A stretch of DNA of 10,338 nt from an uncultured Rhodobacter sp. (GTDB lineage: Bacteria > Pseudomonadota > Alphaproteobacteria > Rhodobacterales > Rhodobacteraceae), in contig CALGTJ010000744.1 in assembly GCA_937901435.1 (NCBI GenBank), positions 1 to 10,338 on the forward strand, given 5' to 3'. Positions within the stretch are counted from its first letter, which is position 1; every line of letters begins with the position of its first letter. The notes under the pieces were generated by a model. It did not search any database and was not told where the DNA came from. It was given only the letters and a program-made list of their open reading frames with translations. A program made the translations under genes and the position numbers. Shown here piece after piece: positions 1 through 6,878 of this stretch.

Positions 1-138
1 TTCGTGCAGCGGGATCGCGCGCTGGTGCCGGATATGGCGGGACATGGCAAACAGGTGACGGACATTCAGTCGATGCCGACGCCACACCCGCAAAACACCG
101 ACATGAGCCTGTCACATTTGTTGGGACAAACCACATGA
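1..138 (+). CDS. C-terminal end of an upstream gene (partial), possibly a cyclic amidohydrolase
   Basis: An open frame enters from the left edge and ends at TGA 136-138, leaving 45 visible codons. It looks like real coding sequence: most third positions are G or C, and its stop overlaps the ATG of the ABC ATPase gene in an ATGA arrangement like other junctions in this operon. The tail is polar and Pro/His-rich (RDRALVPDMAGHGKQV, then IQSMPTPHPQNTD), with no membrane segment. The pattern 'RDR-LV, GHGKxV, IQxMPxP' reminds me of the C-terminal tail of hydantoinase/dihydroorotase-like cyclic amidohydrolases. That would suit a pathway for cyclic amides, but it is a weak resemblance judged by eye, and only the existence of the gene is well supported. 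Confidence 0.6.
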   Translation, partial: FVQRDRALVPDMAGHGKQVTDIQSMPTPHPQNTDMSLSHLLGQTT

Positions 139-950
139 GTGATGCACGCTTTGTAGAATTGGATAAGGTCGGGGTGACATTCGGGCAAGCGGCGGAACAG
201 ACCGAGGCCCTCCAACCCACCAGCCTGACCATCGCCAAGGGCGATTTTCTGGCGCTGGTCGGCCCCTCTGGCTGTGGCAAATCCACCATTCTCAAACTGA
301 TCAGCGAGTTGCTGACCCCGACGACTGGCAATATCTTTTTCGGCGGGCGCGAACTGGGGGCCAATCCGGTGCGCGTGGGCATGGCCTTTCAAAGTGCCTC
401 GTTGCTGCCGTGGATGAGCGTGCGCGACAATATCATGCTACCGCTCAAGATCGTGCCGCCCTTCAAGGCGGGGTTTAGCGCCAAGAAATCTGGCGAATAC
501 CGCGAGCGGGCCGATGCGTTGCTGGAACAGGTGGGGCTAGAGGATTTCGCGGACAAGAGCCCGTGGCAGTTGTCCGGCGGCATGATGCAGCGGGCCAACC
601 TGTGCCGCGCGCTGATCCATGATCCCGATCTGTTGCTGCTGGATGAACCCTTTGGCGCGCTGGATCAATTCACCCACGAAGAACTGTGGCAGACGCTGCA
701 AGACCTCTGGCTTGACCGCAAATCCACCGTGATCCTCGTGACCCACGATTTGCGCGAGGCGGCTTACCTCGCCAACCGGATCTGCGTCATGAGCCCCCGC
801 CCCGGCCGCATCGTGGATGACCGCACCGTTCCTTTTGCGCGTCCCCGCCCGATTGATATCACCTTCGAGCAAGAGTTCGTCACGCTGGTGCAGAGATTGC
901 GCAGCCTGATCGTGCATGCCCCAAAGTCCAAAAAGGTAGCCGCAGCATGA
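135..950 (+). CDS. ABC transporter ATP-binding protein, NitT/TauT (SsuB/TauB-like) family
   Basis: This 271-residue protein is the cytoplasmic ATPase of an ABC importer. All nucleotide-binding motifs are present and intact: Walker A GPSGCGKST at 43-51, Q-loop glutamine Q86 (AFQSASLLPW), signature LSGGM at 146-150, Walker B LLLLDEP at 166-172, D-loop GALD at 174-177 and H-loop His204 (VTHD). Length and motif wording match ATPases of the nitrate/sulfonate/taurine and pyrimidine-precursor importers. The start at ATG 135 overlaps the preceding stop, so translation is probably coupled. The stop overlaps the permease ATG at 947. The 20-residue segment after the Q-loop (about 105-124, with KAGFSAKKSG) is a lineage-variable helical region. 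The substrate is set by the binding protein encoded downstream, not by this subunit. Confidence 0.95.
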   Translation: MSDARFVELDKVGVTFGQAAEQTEALQPTSLTIAKGDFLALVGPSGCGKSTILKLISELLTPTTGNIFFGGRELGANPVRVGMAFQSASLLPWMSVRDNIMLPLKIVPPFKAGFSAKKSGEYRERADALLEQVGLEDFADKSPWQLSGGMMQRANLCRALIHDPDLLLLDEPFGALDQFTHEELWQTLQDLWLDRKSTVILVTHDLREAAYLANRICVMSPRPGRIVDDRTVPFARPRPIDITFEQEFVTLVQRLRSLIVHAPKSKKVAAA

Positions 951-1702
951 CACCAGTTTTGCGCAAACTTGCCCCCGTGATCCTGATCGTCAGCGTCTTT
1001 GTATTCTGGGAGCTGTTCTGCATCCTTGCGGGCATTTCCGAACTGGTCCTGCCGCGCCCAACCCGGATCCTCGCCGCCTTTCTGGAATATAAGGCCGCCA
1101 TCTGGCCCCATGCCCAGCAAACCCTCTATACCACACTGGTCGGCTTCACCTTTGGGGTGGCGATCGGCCTGTCGCTGGGCGTGCTGATCGGGTCGTCGAA
1201 ACTGGCCTATGACACGGCCTACCCGTTGCTGGTTGGGATTTCTTCGATCCCCAAGGTCGCCGTCGTGCCGATCTTTGTGCTGTGGTTCGGCGCGGGCACA
1301 GTACCTGCGATCCTGACGGCGATGATCATCTGCATCTTTCCGATTGTCGTGAATGTGTCGACCGGGATCGCCACGGTGGAACCCGAGTTAGAGGACGTCA
1401 TGCGCTCTCTCAAGGCCAGCCGCTGGGAGATCCTGTGGAACGTCGGCCTGCCCCGCTCGATGCCCTATTTCTTTGCCTCGCTCAAAGGGGCGATCACCCT
1501 GTCCTTTGTCGGTTCGGTCATCGCGGAAACCGTCGCCTCGAACAAGGGCGTGGGCAACATGATGCTGATCGCCTCGTCCTCGTTCAATGTGCCGCTGGTG
1601 TTCTCGGGTCTGATGATCCTCGCCGTGATGGGTATCTCTCTTTACGCGATCTTTTCGGTGATCGAACGGCGGATGGTGGGCTGGGCGTTGCGTAAGCAGT
1701 GA
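947..1702 (+). CDS. ABC transporter permease, NitT/TauT (SsuC/TauC-like) family
   Basis: This 251-residue inner-membrane protein has about six hydrophobic segments (near 8-28, 61-84, 97-113, 118-138, 180-195 and 216-240). It is the BPD_transp_1 type used by importers for sulfonates, nitrate and thiamine-pyrimidine precursors. The cytoplasmic EAA coupling loop lies at about 145-180: it begins EPELEDVMRSLKAS and runs into LPRSMPYFF, the part that docks on the ATPase. Only one permease gene is present, so the channel is probably a homodimer, as is usual for this family. The ATG at 947 overlaps the ATPase stop by four bases (ATGA), indicating coupled synthesis. The binding-protein gene follows after a 73-base gap. 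Confidence 0.94.
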   Translation: MTPVLRKLAPVILIVSVFVFWELFCILAGISELVLPRPTRILAAFLEYKAAIWPHAQQTLYTTLVGFTFGVAIGLSLGVLIGSSKLAYDTAYPLLVGISSIPKVAVVPIFVLWFGAGTVPAILTAMIICIFPIVVNVSTGIATVEPELEDVMRSLKASRWEILWNVGLPRSMPYFFASLKGAITLSFVGSVIAETVASNKGVGNMMLIASSSFNVPLVFSGLMILAVMGISLYAIFSVIERRMVGWALRKQ

Positions 1703-1761
1703 CAATAAAAAAGTTAACAGAGGCAAAGCCCGATCTGAGGAACAAAGACCCAAGAACCAAC

Positions 1762-1767
1762 AAGGAG
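1762..1767 (+). promoter_or_regulatory. Strong ribosome binding site of the binding-protein gene
   Basis: AAGGAG lies eight bases before ATG 1776. It is the best Shine-Dalgarno match in the operon and follows a 73-base A-rich gap (1703-1775). This fits the need for many more copies of the periplasmic binding protein than of the membrane subunits. A separate promoter in the gap is possible, but I found no convincing -35/-10 pair. Confidence 0.7.
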
Positions 1768-1775
1768 AGACTACG

Positions 1776-2783
1776 ATGAAAAGACTGCTGACGGCAGCGA
1801 TTGCCGTAATTTCCATGGGCTCTACTGCTTTTGCCCAAGACATCCCGATCCGCTTCACGCTGGATTGGAAAATCCAAGGGGTCCACGGCTGGTTCTATCT
1901 GGCCAAGGAAAAGGGCTATTTCGCCGCCGAGGGTCTGGATGTGACCATCGATCAGGGCGAAGGATCAGCCGCTACGGTCGCGCGCATCATGTCGGGGGCC
2001 TATGACGCGGGCTTTGGTGACATGAACGCGATCATCCAGAATGCCGCCACCAATCCAGAGGCCGCGCCTGTGATGGTATATCAGATCTACAACCAGCCGC
2101 CCTTTGCGGTGCTGACCAAAGCGGACGGCAAGGTCGACAGCATTGCCAGTCTTGAGGGGATGAAGGTCGGCGGGCCTGCCGGGTCTGCCTCTACCAAGCT
2201 GTTTCCCGCTTTGGCCGAGGCCGCGGGACTTGATCCGGCCAAGATCGAACTGATCAACGTGGCGCCAAACCTGCAAGAGCAGATGTTGATCCAGGGGCAG
2301 GTGGATGCCAGCCTTGTGTTCAACGTCACAAGCTATCTCAACATCATCGGACAAGGCCTTGACCCAGACACGGATTTCAAATGGTTCCCCTACGGCGAGG
2401 CCGGGCTGGATATCTATTCCAACGGAGTCATGGTCTCGCCCAAGCTGATCGCAGAGCATCCCGAGGCCGTAAAAGGGCTGGTGTCGGCCATCGCCAAGGC
2501 CATGGCAGATGTGATCGCCAACCCGCAAGAGGGTGTGGATATGATCGTCAAGACCGAACCCCTGTCCAATGGCCCGCTGGAATTGAAACGTCTGGACTTT
2601 GCCCTGAACAACCTCATCTATTCTGCCGAAAGCAAGGCCAACGGGATCGGGGCCGTTGATACAGATCGTCTGACCCGCTCGATTGAGGTGATCAAAAACC
2701 TCTACGACCTGCCCGTCACTCCGGCTGCAAGCGCCGTGTTCAACGACGCCTTTCTGCCATCGGTGGACATGCGCTCTTTCTGA
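1776..2783 (+). CDS. Periplasmic substrate-binding protein of the ABC importer (NMT1/THI5-like)
   Basis: This 335-residue protein starts with a Sec signal peptide (MKRLLTAAIAV..., likely cut after STAFA at residue 20). The mature part opens with the family pattern FTLDWKIQGVHGWFYLAKEKGYFAAEGLDV, of which LDW, the His-Gly pair and the GYF..EGLDV stretch are key, followed by the ligand-contacting GEGSAATVARI near 66-76. This is the NMT1/ThiY-type fold, whose members bind small heterocycles such as pyrimidine precursors as well as nitrate and sulfonates. The gene lies behind its ATPase and permease and before three catabolic genes, so it probably binds the compound they degrade. A hairpin follows the stop at 2792-2816. 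The ligand is not determinable from the sequence. A pyrimidine- or triazine-like ring is the best inference from context. Confidence 0.92.
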   Translation: MKRLLTAAIAVISMGSTAFAQDIPIRFTLDWKIQGVHGWFYLAKEKGYFAAEGLDVTIDQGEGSAATVARIMSGAYDAGFGDMNAIIQNAATNPEAAPVMVYQIYNQPPFAVLTKADGKVDSIASLEGMKVGGPAGSASTKLFPALAEAAGLDPAKIELINVAPNLQEQMLIQGQVDASLVFNVTSYLNIIGQGLDPDTDFKWFPYGEAGLDIYSNGVMVSPKLIAEHPEAVKGLVSAIAKAMADVIANPQEGVDMIVKTEPLSNGPLELKRLDFALNNLIYSAESKANGIGAVDTDRLTRSIEVIKNLYDLPVTPAASAVFNDAFLPSVDMRSF

Positions 2784-2791
2784 AACCAACC

Positions 2792-2816
2792 GCCCCAGAG
2801 ACAGGATCTCTGGGGC
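2792..2816 (+). terminator. Perfect 10-bp hairpin after the binding-protein gene
   Basis: GCCCCAGAGA (2792-2801) pairs perfectly with TCTCTGGGGC (2807-2816) across a five-base loop, CAGGA. It begins eight bases after the binding-protein stop and ends 17 bases before the amidohydrolase ATG. No T-run follows, so it is not a canonical intrinsic terminator. Known parallels are intra-operon hairpins that block 3' decay of binding-protein mRNA or let only part of transcription through. Either would give more binding protein than enzyme. Its closeness to ATG 2834 could also hinder ribosome access there. Confidence 0.7.
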
Positions 2817-2833
2817 CTCACTCCGGGGGTTCT

Positions 2834-4285
2834 ATGGCCGAGATCACAACACTGTCGGTCGCGAATGCGCTGCTTGGCGACCACTATGCCCCAAGCGGGC
2901 CTTGCGAGATTACGCTGACGGATGGGACGATCACCTCGATCCGCCCCACGGCTGGCGCTATCATCGGCCCGCGCCTTTTGGCGATCCCCGCGCTGGCGGA
3001 TGCCCATAACCACGCGCGCCCCTTGTCCAGCACGTCGTTCGGCGCGGGCGGCAAGCCGTTGGAAATGTGGCTGCCCCAATTGGCCGTGATGCCTGCGGTG
3101 GATGCCTATACTGCTGCGGCGGCGTCTTTTGCGCGCTCACTGCGCGGGGGGGTGACCTCTGTCATGGTGCATCTGACCCGCGCGATGGGGTTGGTGTCCC
3201 TGCCCGAAGAAGCCCGCCAGATCGCCCAAGCGGCACAGGATGTCGGTGTCTCGATCGGCTTTGCCATCGCCCTGCGCGACCGCAATCCGCTGGTCTATGG
3301 CAATCATACGCCTGTTCTTGACGGGCTGGACGCACCGACACGCGATATGGTGCAGCGCACATGGCTTGCCCCCCTGCCCACTATTGCCAACCAAATGGCC
3401 ATGGTCGATGCTGTGGCAGAGGCCGTGGCCGACATGCCCGGTCACATCGACGTTCAATACGGGCCGACGGGCGTGCAATGGTGCTCTGATGCGCTGCTTT
3501 GCACGATTGCCAAGGCCTCTGCGCAGACCGGTCGCCGCGTCCATATGCATCTGCTGGAAACGCAACCGCAACGGGTCTGGGCCGATGGTGCCTATCCCGA
3601 GGGGATCGTGGATCGGCTGGACAGTATCGGGTTGCTCTCGCCCCGCCTGACGCTGGCCCATTGCGTCTGGGCGAGACCTGATGAATTAGCACAGATCGCC
3701 AAGGCCGGGGCGCGGATCGCCGTCAATGCCTCGTCCAACCTGCATCTGCACTCTGGGCTGGCCCCCGTGGCCGATATGCTGGCGGCAGGTGTTTCGGTTG
3801 CCATGGGTCTGGACGGCTGCGCCTTTGACGAAGACGACGACGCCCTGCGCGAGATGCGGCTGTTCCATCTGCTCAATCACATCCCCGGCTTTGGCGAGGG
3901 GGTGCTGACCCGCGAAACCGCCCTGCGCGCGGCCTGTGTGACGGGGCGTGCCGGTCTGGGGCTGGGACCGGGCGGCATTCTGGCCGAGGGGATGTCTGCG
4001 GATATTCTGCTGCTGGATCTGGACGCGCTGGACCGCGACGCGCTGATGCAGGTGGACCCGCGCGACTACCTGTTTACGCGCGCCACCCAGGGTCACATAG
4101 TCGAGGCCTATTCCAAAGGCCGCAAGGTCTTGGACCGGGGTCGCGTTCTGGGTGTGGATCTGCCCGCGCTAGAGGACGCATTGCGCGAGTCCTATCGGGC
4201 GCATTTGCCGGCCAAGGCCCCGCTGATCGCCGCGTGGCCTCAGATCGAGGCCTCGATTGGCGCATTTTACAAGGCTTGCTGCTGA
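2834..4285 (+). CDS. Metal-dependent amidohydrolase/deaminase (COG0402, TrzN/AtzB/cytosine-guanine deaminase type)
   Basis: This is a 483-residue cytoplasmic hydrolase of the amidohydrolase superfamily. The mononuclear metal site is complete: D56-A-H58-N-H60 after the first beta strand, H239 in HMHLLE (with E242 as the likely acid/base), H276 in LAHCVW and D327 in GLDGCAFDED. The C-terminal small domain carries the usual GMSADILLLDLDAL turn. This set is typical of COG0402 enzymes that remove amino or other leaving groups from heterocycles, such as guanine, cytosine, 8-oxoguanine and chloro- or amino-triazines. It lies directly before a ring-opening amidohydrolase gene (stop TGA 4283-4285 shares its last base with the next ATG). 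The likely job is therefore hydrolytic deamination of the imported ring to a trione-like product. The exact substrate is inference. ATG 2834 has only a weak G-rich ribosome site. Confidence 0.88.
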   Translation: MAEITTLSVANALLGDHYAPSGPCEITLTDGTITSIRPTAGAIIGPRLLAIPALADAHNHARPLSSTSFGAGGKPLEMWLPQLAVMPAVDAYTAAAASFARSLRGGVTSVMVHLTRAMGLVSLPEEARQIAQAAQDVGVSIGFAIALRDRNPLVYGNHTPVLDGLDAPTRDMVQRTWLAPLPTIANQMAMVDAVAEAVADMPGHIDVQYGPTGVQWCSDALLCTIAKASAQTGRRVHMHLLETQPQRVWADGAYPEGIVDRLDSIGLLSPRLTLAHCVWARPDELAQIAKAGARIAVNASSNLHLHSGLAPVADMLAAGVSVAMGLDGCAFDEDDDALREMRLFHLLNHIPGFGEGVLTRETALRAACVTGRAGLGLGPGGILAEGMSADILLLDLDALDRDALMQVDPRDYLFTRATQGHIVEAYSKGRKVLDRGRVLGVDLPALEDALRESYRAHLPAKAPLIAAWPQIEASIGAFYKACC

Positions 4286-5370
4286 TGGCACGACAGGCGC
4301 AAGTGATCCGTCTGCCCATGAGCGGGCCAGAGGATGTGTCGGGCATTGCGGCTTTGATCGCGAGCGGCGCGCTTGATCCGACCCGGATCGTCGCGATCCT
4401 TGGCAAGACAGAGGGCAACGGCTGCGTCAACGATTTCACCCGAGGCTATGCCACGCAATCGCTCAAGGCGATGCTGGCCGCACATTTGAGCATTGAGGAT
4501 ATCGCGCAGCTTCCGCTGGTCATGTCGGGGGGCACCGAAGGTGGTCTGTCGCCCCATTGGATCGTGATCAGCCAGAGCGAGGGGCCAAAAACCGATACGC
4601 CAGCGATGGCCGTGGCGGGTGTGATCACGCGGGCCTTGTCCCCCAGCGAGATCGGACGCCGCGCACAGGCCGAGCTTGTGCAAGAAGCGGTGACCAAGAC
4701 CATGGCAAAGGCGGGCATCAGCGACCCCAAAGACGTGCATTTCGTCCAAATCAAATGCCCCCTGCTGACGTCCGAACGCGCGGCAAGCGTGGGTGGCGAT
4801 GTGGCGACGGACAATATGCTGAAATCCATGGGCCTGTCGCGCGGGGCCTCGGCCTTGGGCGTGGCCTTGGCGCTGGGGGAGATTGACAGACTTGACGATG
4901 CGCAGATCGGGCGGGACCTGTCGCTGTGGTCCAGTCGTGCCTCTTGTTCATCTGGCATCGAATTGATGGCCTGCGAAGTGGTGGTGATGGGCCAATCTAC
5001 GCTGTGGGGCGGCCCGCTGCGCATCGCTCATGACGTGATGCAGGACGCCATCGACGCGCCCGCCGTCCTGCGGATTTTGTCACGGGCCGCGCCCGAAACG
5101 CCCGTGCAAGGCGCGCAGGATCGGATCATCGCCGTGCTTGCCAAGGCCGAAGCCTCTGCCACGGGGCAAATCCGCGCCAAGCGTCACACGATGCTGGAGG
5201 ATAGCGACATATCCTCGACCCGCCATGCGCGCGGCTTTGTCGGCGGGCTGCTGGCCGGGCTGATCGGTCATACCGAACTGTTCGTGTCAGGCGGCGCGGA
5301 ACATCAAGGGCCCGATGGTGGCGGGCCGGTTGCCATAATTTATTCGACGGAACAAGGATCACAGACATGA
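4285..5370 (+). CDS. Ring-opening amidohydrolase, cyanuric acid hydrolase/barbiturase (AtzD/TrzD) family
   Basis: This 361-residue enzyme belongs to the small family that hydrolytically opens cyanuric acid or barbituric acid. The fold has three similar domains, each giving a Ser-Lys pair. All three can be seen: K41 (GKTEGNG) with S81 (SGGTEG), K157 (QIKCPLL) with S222 (ASCSSGIEL), and K287 (AKAEAS) with S335 (SGGAEHQGP). By family knowledge the domain-B pair (S222/K157 here) is the catalytic one. Ring-clamping arginines are also present (R53, R186, R313 or R316), and the tail EHQGPDGGGPVA is a family signature. I chose ATG 4285, which overlaps the preceding stop (TGATG) and gives the normal family length. 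An in-frame GTG at 4234 would add 17 residues inside the previous gene. The stop overlaps the DUF3830 gene. The sequence alone does not settle cyanuric acid versus barbiturate. Confidence 0.92.
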   Translation: MARQAQVIRLPMSGPEDVSGIAALIASGALDPTRIVAILGKTEGNGCVNDFTRGYATQSLKAMLAAHLSIEDIAQLPLVMSGGTEGGLSPHWIVISQSEGPKTDTPAMAVAGVITRALSPSEIGRRAQAELVQEAVTKTMAKAGISDPKDVHFVQIKCPLLTSERAASVGGDVATDNMLKSMGLSRGASALGVALALGEIDRLDDAQIGRDLSLWSSRASCSSGIELMACEVVVMGQSTLWGGPLRIAHDVMQDAIDAPAVLRILSRAAPETPVQGAQDRIIAVLAKAEASATGQIRAKRHTMLEDSDISSTRHARGFVGGLLAGLIGHTELFVSGGAEHQGPDGGGPVAIIYSTEQGSQT

Positions 5371-5780
5371 CCAAACTTATCGTACGCGCCGGGGACCACA
5401 CCTTTGGTGGCCATCTGGAAGAAGAGGCCGCGCCCCAAACCTGCGCGGCGTTCAAAAAGCTGCTGCCCTACAGTGGCCAGATCGTGCATGTGCGCTGGTC
5501 CGGCGAGGGCGTCTGGATCCCCTTGGGAGAGACGAATTTCGGCGTCGGATACGAGAACCACACAAGCCACCCCGCGCCCGGTCACATCATCCTCTATCCC
5601 GGTGGCATCAGCGAGACAGAGATCCTGCTGGCCTATGGCGGCGTCGATTTCTCGTCCAAAATGGGGCAACTGGCGGGCAACCACTTTATCACGCTGACAT
5701 CGGGGCTGGAAAACCTGATGACGCTTGGCAATTCCGTCCTGTGGAAGGGTGCGCATGACATCTCTTTCGAGTTGGCCTGA
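5367..5780 (+). CDS. DUF3830 family protein (cyclophilin-like fold, function unknown)
   Basis: This is a 137-residue protein with no signal peptide or membrane segment, so it is probably cytoplasmic. It has the recognisable DUF3830 pattern: EEAAPQTCAAFKKLLP near 19-34, then a VRWSGEGVWIPLG strand near 43-56, a YPGG turn near 72-75 and the EILLAYGG segment near 80-87. Family members are described structurally as cyclophilin-like beta barrels, but I know of no assigned reaction. The ATG overlaps the stop of the ring-opening enzyme by four bases, and AAGGA (5354-5358) lies eight bases upstream, so the two proteins are made together. This tight coupling suggests a role in the same step, perhaps on the unstable linear product or as a partner of the hydrolase. 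That is inference from position only. It is the last gene of the operon. Confidence 0.85.
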   Translation: MTKLIVRAGDHTFGGHLEEEAAPQTCAAFKKLLPYSGQIVHVRWSGEGVWIPLGETNFGVGYENHTSHPAPGHIILYPGGISETEILLAYGGVDFSSKMGQLAGNHFITLTSGLENLMTLGNSVLWKGAHDISFELA

Positions 5781-5790
5781 CTCCGCACGC

Positions 5791-5813
5791 GCCTCGGTTC
5801 AGGGAACCGGGGC
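5791..5813. terminator. Hairpin between convergent genes, possible two-way terminator
   Basis: GCCTCGGTTC (5791-5800) pairs with GAACCGGGGC (5804-5813) around a three-base loop, with one G-T pair in ten. It lies ten bases after the DUF3830 stop and overlaps the stop codon of the convergent DMT transporter gene. No T-run follows on either side, so termination strength is uncertain. The position between two converging genes is what supports the call. Confidence 0.5.
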
Positions 5814-6707
5814 CGCGCGCGCCTTGCTGAGGACCCCAGAGGCCAGAAACACCCCGACCGCGACCAGCGCGATGCCCAGAACCTTAAGCACCGTCACCGT
5901 TTCCCCCAGAAACGCCACGCCGCCCAGCAATGCAAGCATCGGCGTCAGAGCGCCAAAGGCGGCCGTTTCAGCGGCCCCAAGGATTTGCACGGCATAGCTG
6001 AACAAGAACATCGCCAGAATACCGATGATAAAGCTTTGCAGCACGATCATCACCGCAATATCCGCCAGATTGACATTGGCAAAGCTGACGTTGCCCGTCG
6101 CAAACAGCAGCGGAGAGATCAGCAACGCCCCCCAGAACAGCCCAATCACCAGCCCCTGCATCGGGCTTAGTCCGCTTTGGCGAAAGATCACCGAATAGAT
6201 CGCCCAACAGCCAGATCCGCTCAGAAACATCAGATGCCCCTTCCATGCGCCGTCGACCGTGCCTGCGAGGATTTGCCAGAGGCTGACGACCATCGCGCCT
6301 GCAAGGATCATGGCCAGACCGACCCGGCGGCGCGGGCCCGGCACTTCGCCCGCCATCGCATAGGCGGCAAGTGCAGTCCAAAAGGGCAGCATTCCGGGGG
6401 CAAGCGCGCCACCGTCCGAGGCAGGCGCATAGGACAGGCCCATCGAGACCACCAAGGGAAAGACTGCACTGGCCCCAACCATCAGCATCAAGGCGCGCGG
6501 CCAGGACTGACCGCGCGGGATCACACCCAACCGCCACATGACCGGGGCCATCACCAGCGCGCCGGGGACCAGTCGCAACACAAGGATTTCCTCGACCGTA
6601 AAACTGCCCTGCACCGCAAAGCGCGTGACCAGCATGAACGCCGCCCAGATCGTCACCATGCTGAGTGCGGCGGCCAATCCAAATGCGCGTGTTCTGGGAA
6701 GCTCCAT
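5799..6707 (-). CDS. EamA/DMT-family transporter (RhaT/YdcZ-like exporter)
   Basis: This is a 302-residue inner-membrane protein of about ten helices built as two EamA repeats. Each repeat ends in the same kind of segment: residues near 96-142 (LAPGMLPFWTALAAY..., GEVPGPRRRVGLAMILAG) and near 245-290 (FGALTPMLALLGG..., LGETVTVLKVLGIALVAVG). Members of the drug/metabolite transporter superfamily mostly export amino acids, nucleobases and other metabolites. The substrate here is unknown. I chose ATG 6707-6705 because AAAGG (6720-6716) lies eight bases upstream and the protein then starts MELPRTRAFG. A longer frame to 6773 adds 22 residues with no family support. The gene converges on the catabolic operon and diverges from the sigma factor gene, so a functional link to either side is not shown. 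Export of a pathway intermediate is conceivable. Confidence 0.88.
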   Translation of the reverse strand: MELPRTRAFGLAAALSMVTIWAAFMLVTRFAVQGSFTVEEILVLRLVPGALVMAPVMWRLGVIPRGQSWPRALMLMVGASAVFPLVVSMGLSYAPASDGGALAPGMLPFWTALAAYAMAGEVPGPRRRVGLAMILAGAMVVSLWQILAGTVDGAWKGHLMFLSGSGCWAIYSVIFRQSGLSPMQGLVIGLFWGALLISPLLFATGNVSFANVNLADIAVMIVLQSFIIGILAMFLFSYAVQILGAAETAAFGALTPMLALLGGVAFLGETVTVLKVLGIALVAVGVFLASGVLSKARAAPVP

Positions 6708-6878
6708 CAGGTCGGCCTTTCGTGGGGGGTACGGGCCCAGATAAACGTCATTGCGCCGGGGGTACCAGCGCAAAGCGAATACATCATGGTTTCTTTATGC
6801 CTGACTTTTCAGCGTGGTCTGCCGCGGCCAAGCCACTTGTCCGTTTACACGTTGCAAGCGGCAGGATACTGCAGTGTG
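6708..6878. other. Divergent intergenic region between transporter and sigma factor
   Basis: These 171 bases must hold the promoters of two divergent genes. GGGGGTAC occurs twice (near 6725-6731 and 6758-6764), the second within a GGTACC palindrome. I looked on both strands for the TGAAAC-N17-CGTG element found at the fasciclin and msrB genes and did not find it. No clear -35/-10 pair is evident by eye, and the Shine-Dalgarno of the sigma gene is weak (AGGA, 6863-6866, 12 bases from the ATG). Confidence 0.4.
6716..6720 (-). promoter_or_regulatory. Ribosome binding site that fixes the DMT transporter start
   Basis: On the minus strand AAAGG lies eight bases before ATG 6707-6705. No comparable site precedes the longer possible start at 6773. 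This supports the 302-residue form. Confidence 0.6.

Noticed and set aside
2583..2610. A further TGAAAC inside the binding-protein gene (2584), and one at its stop (2781)
   Set aside because: Neither has CGT at 17 bases downstream, so they do not match the ECF promoter arrangement.
1965..2789. Long minus-strand frame opposite the binding-protein gene
   Set aside because: It is a G+C-rich antisense shadow of a clear NMT1-type gene, with no recognisable domain. The same applies to the other long antisense frames at 537-953, 1388-1858, 3137-3661 and 7783-8916.
4234..4284. GTG start giving 17 more residues to the ring-opening enzyme
   Set aside because: It lies inside the amidohydrolase gene in another frame. 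ATG 4285 gives the family length and a TGATG coupling.
6177..6878. Long plus-strand extension in front of the sigma factor (frame open from 6177)
   Set aside because: It is antisense to the DMT transporter, is low-complexity in His/Arg/Gln, and shows no sigma-factor similarity. The sigma domain starts naturally at ATG 6879.
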